The position numbers and the translations under genes were made by a program. From Clostridia bacterium (lineage in GTDB: Bacteria > Bacillota > Clostridia > Oscillospirales > Acutalibacteraceae), in NCBI GenBank assembly GCA_900766895.1, contig CAAFXF010000058.1, positions 1 through 21,891 on the forward strand: a stretch of DNA of 21,891 bases, written 5' to 3'. The notes beneath the pieces are model-generated. The model was not told the DNA's origin and did not search any database. It saw nothing but the letters and a program-made list of their open reading frames with translations. Positions 16,404 through 21,891 of this stretch are shown here, piece by piece. The number at the start of each line of letters is the position of its first letter. Positions within the stretch are counted from its first letter, which is position 1.

Positions 16404-16426
16404 CCTTTCGTAGTTTCAATCAATAA

Positions 16427-16885
16427 TTATATTAAACTGTTCAGCAAGGCTTCGCAACCGGCATAGATATCCTTGTAGCACCTGTCAAAATCACGGGTGT
16501 ACCAAGGGTCCGAAACATCTGCGCTACTGCCTGTGTATTCCATCAGCTTGTGGATTTTGCTGTCCTTATCTCCGCCGAGAATACGAGTCATATTGCGAAT
16601 ATTGCCTATCCATACCGATGAACAAATCGTATTTATCGTAGTCACTCGCTTTAAGCTGAACGGCTCTTTTACCGCTTGGGTCAATGCCGTGACTTTCAAG
16701 AACAGCCCTTGCAGGCGGATAAACCGGATTGCCCACACCGTTCCATATTTCTTCTGTACTTGTGGCAGAGGAGGCAATTACAAAATCGTTCTCCAAGCCT
16801 CTGCGCCTTACTAAATCTTTTAACACAAATTCAGCCATCGGTGAACGGCAAATGTTCCCGTGGCACACAAACATAATTTAATCAT
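16427..16885 (-). pseudogene. Low-molecular-weight protein tyrosine phosphatase, broken by two indels
   Basis: Member of the LMW-PTP family (arsenate-reductase fold). The N-terminal frame (start of the readable part at 16874) holds the P-loop FVCHGNICRSPMAE (C-x5-R-S) and runs to FIGMDRQ; the C-terminal frame continues with NIRNMTRIL and the catalytic aspartate loop DPWYTRDF to the stop at 16427. Joining them needs a frame change near 16598-16605, most simply two lost bases (A-rich, CAAAAT to CAAT). A second lost A near 16876-16880 separates the natural start (ATG 16885, giving M-I-K, behind AGGAAAAAG) from the P-loop frame. With both repaired the protein is about 153 aa, normal length, with all catalytic residues. 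It is either decaying or carries assembly errors. The gene upstream ends 11 bp away. Confidence 0.85.
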
Positions 16886-16896
16886 ATTACTTTTTC

Positions 16897-18033
16897 CTAT
16901 TTATTGCCTATCCACTCATCTAAAAATTCCATTTGTTCTTTTGTGTGAAACCAATGCTCTCCGCCGTCCATAACTGTAAGCGTAGCCGATGCTTTTGAGC
17001 AGAACTCCTTAATCGTATCAAGTGATTGCAGGTTATCGCAACTTGCGTAAAGTATATCAGTGGGAACCGTCCAGCTTATCTTATGATTTCTGACATATTG
17101 AAGATAATCCCAAGACAAATCATCACCAAAATCAACAGGAATTATTTTCTTTTCCTCAAGCTCCTGCTCGGTTGCTCCTGCCCATTCAATCATATTAAGA
17201 ATTAACCTTTCAAGGCTTACGATAGGAGAAATGAAATACGCCTTGTGAATGAATTTATCAATCCCCGAATTCATTGAAAAATACGCTCCGATGCTGTTAG
17301 CTATCAGGGTAATTCTGTTGTATTTATCGGAAAGCTCTTTGAATTTTGCCGTAAATTCTGCTTTTGCATCCCAAGGATTTTCCGACTTATAATCAAAGCC
17401 ATAAACATCCTCTTTGAAGAATTTTTTATAATGCTCCGCCTCGCCTGCGTTTCCACCCTTGCCGTGAACATAAACTACAATATCCTTTTTGGAATTGTTT
17501 TCCTGCCACTGCTTTTTTGTAATTTTCGTAAAATGCTCTGTGCGAGCATCTCCCATCAATTCGCAGGGCTTGTCCTTTTCGGTATGATGAAATGTAAAGC
17601 CACATTTTTCCTGACATTTTCTTGATTTTTCATTTCCGTCATAATAACCGCACCACATCACATTGATTCCAAGGTCGTTGAACGCATGCTCCTGCAATTT
17701 TCTTACAGCCTCGGGAATCAAGCCCTTTCCCCAAAAAGGAACACCTATCTAATATCCAATCTCAATTTCGTCATTACCTGATTTTGTACAGGTCTGTGCA
17801 GGCGGAATAAGACCGACACTTCCGATTGCAATATTATCTTCCTTTAAGCATACTGCATAGGTTTCGTCTGCTGACAGAACCGTTTGGATAATCTCCTTGC
17901 TGTTATCAACGCTTGTGTGAACAGGCCAACCTGCAATAGGTCCAACCAATGGGTCCTTTGCGTATTTATATAAGCTTTCTGCATCATCTAACGACCAAGG
18001 TCTGATAATCAATCTATCTGTTTCAAAAATCAT
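16897..18033 (-). pseudogene. GNAT acetyltransferase fused to alpha/beta hydrolase, split by an amber codon
   Basis: One reading frame of 378 codons interrupted by TAG at 17751-17749. The N-terminal part (from ATG 18033) is a RimJ-type GNAT, with FETDRLIIRPWSLDDAE and EIEIGY. Directly after the stop the same frame continues with IGVPFWGKGLIPEAV, the acetyl-CoA loop of the same fold, so the stop replaces the expected Trp (TGG to TAG). After RTEHFTKITKKQWQ the frame runs without a break into an alpha/beta hydrolase of about 200 aa: VYVHGKGGNAGEAEHY, nucleophile region ANSIGAYF (first Gly of G-x-S-x-G is Ala), ASCDN and GGEHWFH with the probable catalytic His. After the stop only a TTG (17721) without a clear ribosome site is available. 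TAG is used as a normal stop elsewhere here, so recoding is unlikely. Confidence 0.8.
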
Positions 18034-18060
18034 ATTTCTGCTCCTAAATTTTACTGAAAA

Positions 18061-18606
18061 TTATCTATCGCAGGGGCGGGGTTTTGCGGATTCGGCGTGC
18101 CTTGCCCTACATTCATTGCAATGCCCGTGCCGTTTGCATTTTGTTTTTTCGCAAGGACAGTTTTCATTGATAACCATTTGATATTTCATCGGCGCATACT
18201 GAATACCGCCCTCGTCCTGAACATCATCTGTTTGAACAAATCCAAGCTTACTGTATATCGGGATTGCAAACAGGGAAGAATGGACGGTAATGACTTTTGA
18301 TGTGTTTTCTGCAAGAACCGTATACCAAAGCTTTCTACCGATTCCCTTGCCTTGATGTGCTCCGTCAACGAAAAACAACGCAATATGACTGCCCTTATTT
18401 CTTGTGGCGATTATTCCCAACAGCTCCTTGCCCTCAAACGCACCGTAAGCTGTCAGTGAATCAAGATATTCTTCGGAGTGAATCGCATCCCAAAACGCTT
18501 GTTTTCCGCTTTCGGAATAATTTTTCGCTTCATATTTTGAAAAAACATCCCACACCAACGGGAGAGCCTTGTTTAGATTTTTTCTACTTAATTCCTTGAT
18601 TTTCAT
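18061..18606 (-). CDS. GNAT acetyltransferase with a Cys/His-rich C-terminal tail
   Basis: A 181-aa N-acetyltransferase of the GNAT superfamily; substrate unknown. Seen: the acetyl-CoA motif HIALFFVDGAHQGKGIGRKL (Q-x-x-G-x-G), the YSKLGF helix near the end of the fold, and then a 30-residue tail with CPCEKTKCKRHGHCNECRARH, six Cys in all counting the final CDR and two well-placed His, which looks like a zinc site. Start ATG 18606 follows GAAGG at good spacing; an upstream in-frame ATG at 18636 would add ten residues but lacks a ribosome site. A good promoter lies about 45 bp upstream. It heads the minus-strand run continuing through two broken genes to GH26; 27 bp separate it from the next. 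Confidence 0.82.
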   Translation of the reverse strand: MKIKELSRKNLNKALPLVWDVFSKYEAKNYSESGKQAFWDAIHSEEYLDSLTAYGAFEGKELLGIIATRNKGSHIALFFVDGAHQGKGIGRKLWYTVLAENTSKVITVHSSLFAIPIYSKLGFVQTDDVQDEGGIQYAPMKYQMVINENCPCEKTKCKRHGHCNECRARHAESAKPRPCDR

Positions 18607-18647
18607 ATCGAAGCCTTCTTCTGACTGCATTGTCAAATTATAATTAT

Positions 18648-18676
18648 ATGATATTTTATAAATAAGTTGTTGTCAA
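18648..18676 (-). promoter_or_regulatory. Sigma-A promoter for the GNAT-to-GH26 minus-strand run
   Basis: On the minus strand: a perfect TTGACA (18676-18671), a 17-nt spacer and TATCAT (18653-18648), one base off consensus. The -35 box directly follows the T-run of the terminator at 18687-18720. Confidence 0.65.
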
Positions 18677-18686
18677 TAAAAATGAT

Positions 18687-18720
18687 TCAAGCCGAGAGCA
18701 GTTATTTACTCTCGGCTTGA
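18687..18720 (-). terminator. Intrinsic terminator for the AT-rich segment
   Basis: A perfect 12-bp stem: TCAAGCCGAGAG (18687-18698) and CTCTCGGCTTGA (18709-18720) with a 10-nt loop. On the minus strand it is followed by ATCATTTTTATT, so it most likely ends transcripts from the HEPN gene about 180 bp upstream. On the plus strand the following T-run is poor. Confidence 0.75.
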
Positions 18721-18902
18721 TTAATCTAACTTTAGCATAATATTGTCTTTAAACGCTAATTGTGTTTTTAAGTTGTTAATTAATCTATTCTATTATGAAG
18801 ATCCTGCATCTTGTTTTAAAAATCATTGTTTTTACATAAAAATTTATAATTCAGATAAATTTATTCACATTAATTATCAGCAAAGTTGTTAGCATTTTAC
18901 TA

Positions 18903-19883
18903 TTAATTATTTACCATTTTTGACCATACGAAGAAACCATTTTCATTTTCCCTTACAGGATTCCCTTGTTTGATAATTAATGTAATCAATTCTTCCATTC
19001 CCTTGGTTAATTCATTTCCTTGAAATATATATTGATTTAATGTGTCAATGATATGTTTTGACTCATAAGGAGGCAATACATCAAAAGAATTATATAGGAG
19101 ATACAATCTCCTCTCACCTTCTGCATAGTCCTTAATCATAAATAAAAAGTAGTATGCAGCTTGACTGTGTGCTTCTTTAATTCCTACATTAGAAGCCTCA
19201 ACCATAAATTCGTAATACGTATCATGGTCATTTCCAAGTTTTATATACTTTTCCGAATAAACATTTAATAAATCTAACCAAACTTTTGTTCTTTGCTTTT
19301 CATCTTCGCAATTCAGAATTTTTTGTATATCTTCTTTAATATTTTTGTGTTTCTGAATTAAGCAAATTCTTTCTTCATCCAAAATGCCTTTTAAATCTTC
19401 TATCTTCTTAGAATAACTACGCCTGTATTCAATACGCTTTTCGTCATCAATAGTTTTCTCAAACCTATCTACAGTTGTAATAAATTTCTTTAGATTACAA
19501 AGAGCTAATAAACCCCGTAAATACAATTCTTCATTTTCTTCATTTCCATTAGAATGATTTGTTAAATTTCTATCCTCTGTTAATTGTTCAATACACTTTC
19601 TTGTTTTTTCATTTGTAGGAACAATATCCCTACATCCATGAACTATTTCAGAAATAAATGTTATGTCCATATCATCAACAGAATAGTTCTCAACGCCTAT
19701 TTCTCTCATCTTTTCATAAGCAGATATGTACTTATCTTTACATCTGCCATTATTATTGATTTCATATTGAGCTTTATTATAAACAACCTGTTGCCACCCA
19801 TCAAATATTATCATCTTCAAAAAATCTTGACAAGCATTACGACTTAAATCAACTACATCCTTCATTCTATATCTAACATCCAT
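18903..19883 (-). CDS. Uncharacterised protein with a HEPN-type R-x4-H motif
   Basis: A 326-aa protein of no family I recognise. Seen: no signal peptide or membrane helix; a helical N-terminal part with the motif R105-N106-x3-H110 (RNLTNH), which matches the R-x4-6-H active site of HEPN ribonucleases, including the polar residue after Arg. A charged helical, coiled-coil-like stretch follows (about 138-195), then a C-terminal part (about 205-326) rich in Ala/Tyr helices such as IKEAHSQAAYYFLFM, faintly like TPR or Sel1 repeats. Start ATG 19883 has AAAAGGAG seven bases upstream; the longer frame to 19919 lacks one. It lies 72 bp after the small membrane protein, probably in one transcript. Base composition is more AT-rich than the core genes. 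An RNase or defence role is inference only. Confidence 0.7.
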   Translation of the reverse strand: MDVRYRMKDVVDLSRNACQDFLKMIIFDGWQQVVYNKAQYEINNNGRCKDKYISAYEKMREIGVENYSVDDMDITFISEIVHGCRDIVPTNEKTRKCIEQLTEDRNLTNHSNGNEENEELYLRGLLALCNLKKFITTVDRFEKTIDDEKRIEYRRSYSKKIEDLKGILDEERICLIQKHKNIKEDIQKILNCEDEKQRTKVWLDLLNVYSEKYIKLGNDHDTYYEFMVEASNVGIKEAHSQAAYYFLFMIKDYAEGERRLYLLYNSFDVLPPYESKHIIDTLNQYIFQGNELTKGMEELITLIIKQGNPVRENENGFFVWSKMVNN

Positions 19884-19955
19884 ATGACTACTCCTTTTGA
19901 TACAATGCAAAAGGCACATAATCCAAAGATTATACGCCTTTACAATTATAAAAGG

Positions 19956-20123
19956 CTAGCAACTGCCATTTTTAGCAATTGCATATTCCTTGTAAGTATC
20001 AGCCACATTAGCTAATACTCGCTCAATAGCTGTAGAATCCATCTTTACAGCAAAGATGACACCTACTGCTGTTGAACCAAGGGCAACAGCAAACTTCCAA
20101 TCAATTGTGATTGATAAGTTCAT
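19956..20123 (-). CDS. Small single-pass membrane protein (55 aa)
   Basis: Start ATG 20123 follows a perfect AAAGGAGGT six bases upstream, which makes translation very likely. Seen: a short N-terminal segment, one hydrophobic helix (about 9-27, WKFAVALGSTAVGVIFAV), a Lys, then an amphipathic C-terminal helix (about 28-50) and a terminal Cys. No known family recognised. It heads the transcript that reads into the HEPN-motif gene. It could be a membrane toxin, an anchor or sensor for its partner, or a type of small phage-like protein; nothing in the sequence decides this. The 72-bp gap to the next gene holds a perfect 6-bp hairpin ATAATC/GATTAT (19918-19933). Confidence 0.75.
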   Translation of the reverse strand: MNLSITIDWKFAVALGSTAVGVIFAVKMDSTAIERVLANVADTYKEYAIAKNGSC

Positions 20124-20140
20124 AACACTACCTCCTTTCA

Positions 20141-20205
20141 AGAGCCACTTGCTCTATACGAAACACCAAGTAGTCTATGTTGCCCCTTCCAAATCAACTT
20201 TGGAA
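20141..20205 (-). promoter_or_regulatory. Structured leader of the small membrane protein gene
   Basis: Two hairpins in the predicted leader of about 80 nt. The first, TTCCAAA (20187-20193) / TTTGGAA (20199-20205) with a 5-nt loop, starts at the predicted transcription start. The second, AGAGC (20141-20145) / GCTCT (20151-20155), lies a few bases before the ribosome site. No T-run follows either, so control of mRNA stability or translation is more likely than termination. Confidence 0.5.
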
Positions 20206-20211
20206 TATTTC

Positions 20212-20239
20212 AGTATAACACAAAAAATCAATTTGTCAA
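20212..20239 (-). promoter_or_regulatory. Sigma-A promoter for the small protein/HEPN transcript
   Basis: On the minus strand: a perfect TTGACA (20239-20234), a 16-nt spacer and TATACT (20217-20212). It lies in the gap just after the lipoprotein gene, so the pair has its own transcription start. Confidence 0.7.
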
Positions 20240-20244
20240 TATTT

Positions 20245-21105
20245 TTATTCAGGCACACTGTTTGCAAGTTTTTCTGTAATTCTTTCTGTTACCTCAACAT
20301 AATAAGCATAATCAGCGGGTGAGAGTTCGCTCGTATCAACAGAGTTCATTTTTTGCATTACCTCAGAATATTTGGTCATATAATTTGAATAATCACTAAT
20401 CATTGACATAACGTCTTGTGATTCGGAATATTTTTTCATAAATTCTATGTATTCGTCAAAGAATTCCTCATAACTATCCATCATTGCTTTGAAATCCAGT
20501 GAAACCTGTTCAATTTTTTCGCTAACGCTTAATACCATTTTTTCGGCATCGGATAAATAATTGTACTGTGTATTTTCAGTTTGCAATGCAGAAACGCAAA
20601 CAGTTTTACAGGTTTCCTTGCTTGCGATAATATACGCATCAATATCTACATCTTTTTCGTTTACTGTACCCGAAAAACTTTGCTTTCTAATAACAAAACT
20701 GTCATTTGATAAATCAAAGCTATTTTTATAAATTACATTTACAACTGATTTTGCCATACCATCAAAATAAGATTTGCTCCATTCATCAATACTTTCTTCT
20801 TTTAAATCACTTTCTGTAAGTCCGAAATTCATCTGTTGAAATTGAACGAACATTGATGATTCTCCTGTTTCGGAATATATCCAAACCTTATCGTCTTCAC
20901 TTTTTTCATTGCCGAAATAATTTGGTACCGAAAACTCAAAATCTTCAAACTCATAATTTACATTTGTCGAAGTATCAAAACCGTTTTTTAATGGCTTTGT
21001 GGTTGATTCTTCAACTGAATCTGATTTGTTTGCGTTAGCACACCCAAATAGTGTCGCAATAGTAATCACTGCAAGTATTACTGATAATATTTTTGTTCTT
21101 TTCAT
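20245..21105 (-). CDS. Putative lipoprotein of unknown function
   Basis: A 286-aa surface lipoprotein. Seen: a signal peptide with lipobox LFGC (C22); a Ser/Thr/Lys-rich linker (about 23-45); a central beta-rich domain (about 50-190) starting FEDFEFSVPNYFG; and a helical C-terminal domain (about 200-285) with SYEEFFDEYIEFMKKY and SDYSNYMTKYSEVMQKM, a pattern I know from clostridial lipoproteins with a domain of unknown function (DUF6591-like, from memory). Start ATG follows AAAGGAG. It lies 14 bp after the Mor-family gene, so the two are probably co-transcribed. Function unknown. Confidence 0.8.
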   Translation of the reverse strand: MKRTKILSVILAVITIATLFGCANANKSDSVEESTTKPLKNGFDTSTNVNYEFEDFEFSVPNYFGNEKSEDDKVWIYSETGESSMFVQFQQMNFGLTESDLKEESIDEWSKSYFDGMAKSVVNVIYKNSFDLSNDSFVIRKQSFSGTVNEKDVDIDAYIIASKETCKTVCVSALQTENTQYNYLSDAEKMVLSVSEKIEQVSLDFKAMMDSYEEFFDEYIEFMKKYSESQDVMSMISDYSNYMTKYSEVMQKMNSVDTSELSPADYAYYVEVTERITEKLANSVPE

Positions 21106-21119
21106 TTTTTATTCTCCTT

Positions 21120-21401
21120 TTATTCTTTTTCTTTAATCATTTTCCTTATCCACTTTTCGCTGTATCCGTATTTGGTGGCGAGCTGTTTGACATTGTGTCC
21201 GTCATATTCATTTATTACCTGCTTGCCTATAAATTCGGATGTATAAAAGTTTACAGGGAAGTTGATTTGTTGCCCTCGAAATGCAGAATGTAAAACTAAT
21301 GCACACTCCACACCAAGCAAATTTGCAATCTCGTTATACACTCCGTTTAGGTATTCACTTTCAATATTCTTCGGATCCATTTCAGTAAAAACCTCTTTCA
21401 T
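21120..21401 (-). CDS. Mor transcription activator family HTH protein
   Basis: A 93-aa protein resembling the C-terminal region of the phage Mu middle operon regulator (Mor). Seen: an N-terminal helix (NGVYNEIANLLG), the strand motif FRGQQINFPVN typical of the family, and a helix-turn-helix with GHNVKQLATKYGYSEKWIRK at the C terminus. Of the two adjacent ATGs, the one at 21401 has the best spacing (6 nt) from GAAAGGAG; the frame also runs further up to 21431 without a ribosome site. Free-standing Mor-family proteins are common in Clostridia and need not mean a Mu prophage; no phage genes are seen. It may control itself and the adjoining lipoprotein. Confidence 0.82.
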   Translation of the reverse strand: MKEVFTEMDPKNIESEYLNGVYNEIANLLGVECALVLHSAFRGQQINFPVNFYTSEFIGKQVINEYDGHNVKQLATKYGYSEKWIRKMIKEKE

Positions 21402-21431
21402 CATTAACTCCTTTCTATTATGACCTGTCAT

Positions 21432-21704
21432 TACAGACTTGTATAGAGCGTTAGTTCAAGGGAACAATTCCTTGTAAATTTCTACCACTCTCATAATAGA
21501 AATTGTTTTTTTCGCGAGGGCAAAACAAAAAGACCACCTGATGAACAGATGGTGAAATATGTTTTTTGAGCTATCGGTCAGTGTTATTTTTTACAGGATT
21601 GATGTGGATGGGAAGGCTTGAGGTTAGTAACGGATAAGCTCAACAGTAAAAACTACTATGCAACGAATCCAAGCTTTGATAATTAACAACACCACATTAA
21701 AACT
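21432..21704. other. Gap upstream of the Mor-family gene
   Basis: No convincing gene. A weak minus-strand promoter is possible: TTGTTC (21467-21462), 16 nt, TATACA (21445-21440), with a hairpin CAAGGGAA/TTCCTTG (21457-21474) over its -35. A plus-strand hairpin AATTTCT (21477-21483) / AGAAATT (21498-21504) is followed by seven T (21506-21512). A further imperfect hairpin ACCACCTG/CAGATGGT lies near 21533-21554. Short open stretches such as VTDKLNSKNYYATNPSFDN (about 21628-21684) have no start or ribosome site and may be remnants. Confidence 0.4.
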
Positions 21705-21735
21705 AAGGTGCAGAGCAACAACTCCGCGCCTTTTT
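21705..21735 (+). terminator. Probable intrinsic terminator
   Basis: Stem AAGGTGCAGAG (21705-21715) and CTCCGCGCCTT (21722-21732) with one mismatch and one G-U pair, a 6-nt loop and a T-run to 21735. No plus-strand gene ends just upstream, so it may close a non-coding or decayed transcript. Confidence 0.6.
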
Positions 21736-21746
21736 AATATTAGGAC

Positions 21747-21771
21747 CAATCAGGGGACGGTTCTCTGATTG
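21747..21771 (+). repeat. Palindromic element with a GGGACGGTTCT loop
   Basis: CAATCAG (21747-21753) and CTGATTG (21765-21771) flank GGGACGGTTCT. I recall the GGGACGGTTCTC core as a dispersed palindromic repeat in many Firmicutes, often near REP-associated IS200-like transposase genes; only one copy is in this window. Confidence 0.5.
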
Positions 21772-21792
21772 ATAATAAAGAGATTGTAAAAT

Positions 21793-21830
21793 AAAGTGTG
21801 TAAGTTATAAAAATAGCTTGCACACTTTTT
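21793..21830 (+). terminator. Hairpin with T-run before the right-edge gene
   Basis: A 12-bp stem, AAAGTGTGTAAG (21793-21804) / CTTGCACACTTT (21817-21828), with one G-U pair and a 12-nt loop, then T to 21830. A third copy of AAAGTGTG (21842-21849) can also pair with CACACTTT (21821-21828). Confidence 0.6.
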
Positions 21831-21856
21831 GCATTTGCGGGAAAGTGTGCTACAAT
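21829..21856 (+). promoter_or_regulatory. Sigma-A promoter for the right-edge gene
   Basis: TTGCAT (21829-21834), a 16-nt spacer and TACAAT (21851-21856). An inverted repeat CACACTTT/AAAGTGTG straddles the -35 and reaches the -10, a possible operator. Confidence 0.55.
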
Positions 21857-21886
21857 GAAAGAAAGGAAAGAAAAGGAATGAACGAA

Positions 21887-21891
21887 ATGGC
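21887..21891 (+). CDS. Start of a gene cut by the right edge
   Basis: ATG 21887 lies 9 nt after AAGGA, downstream of the promoter at 21829-21856; only the first codons are visible. ATG 21878 directly abuts the ribosome site and is less likely. Product unknown; the palindromic repeat just upstream makes a REP-associated transposase conceivable. Confidence 0.3.

Noticed and set aside
16897..17721. Separate gene starting at TTG 17721 after the amber codon
   Set aside because: The residues before TTG continue the acetyltransferase fold in the same frame, and there is no clear ribosome site; better treated as one broken gene.
17749..17751. TAG recoded as an amino acid
   Set aside because: TAG ends several intact genes in this window, and no suppressor tRNA or pyrrolysine genes are seen.
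21120..21401. Evidence of a Mu-like prophage from the Mor-type protein
   Set aside because: No transposase, head or tail genes are present; free-standing Mor-family proteins are common in Clostridia.
1..21891. CRISPR array, tRNA or rRNA genes
   Set aside because: No regularly spaced direct repeats, no cloverleaf with a GGTTCGANTCC-like arm, and no rRNA-like stretch was seen on either strand.

Overview
The window comes from a member of the Clostridia, most likely a gut Ruminococcaceae/Oscillospiraceae-type organism. The evidence is the gene order hprK-glk-murB-rapZ-whiA-dnaE-pfkA, AAGGAGG-type ribosome sites, AT-rich sigma-A promoters, lipoproteins, GH25 lysozymes with Fn3 repeats, and a GH26 mannanase near a GPH sugar symporter. 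I cannot fix the species from sequence alone.

Positions 1-1260: a possible 3' end of a plus-strand gene at the left edge, then a minus-strand GT4 glycosyltransferase. It diverges from the next block across a short region with two good promoters back to back.

Positions 1342-10565, core block on the plus strand: HPr kinase/phosphorylase, ROK glucokinase, MurB, RapZ, WhiA and DnaE, packed with 11-37 bp gaps behind one promoter. 6-phosphofructokinase follows with its own TTGACA promoter and a terminator. The block joins carbon-flux sensing and glycolysis (hprK, glk, pfkA) with wall synthesis (murB, rapZ), division control (whiA) and replication (dnaE). YvcK, usually found between rapZ and whiA, is not there.

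Positions 10677-13399: two tandem GH25 muramidases. The first is membrane-anchored and the second is secreted with three Fn3-like repeats. They end at a strong, probably bidirectional terminator.

Positions 13400-16403: a 380-bp gap with a long inverted repeat right at a predicted transcription start, then a GPH-family symporter. Convergent to it is a GH26 lipoprotein mannanase. Together these look like a small beta-mannan uptake and degradation pair.

Positions 16427-18606, minus strand: a tract with visible decay. It holds a low-molecular-weight tyrosine phosphatase with two indels, a GNAT-alpha/beta hydrolase fusion split by an amber codon, and an intact GNAT with a Cys/His-rich tail.

Positions 18640-21891: a visibly more AT-rich accessory segment. 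It carries a 326-aa protein with a HEPN-type R-x4-H motif behind a 55-aa single-pass membrane protein (one predicted transcript with a structured leader), a lipoprotein, a Mor-family HTH protein, and a 450-bp stretch of hairpins and repeats before a gene that starts at the right edge. The HEPN/small membrane protein pair is the best candidate here for something undescribed.
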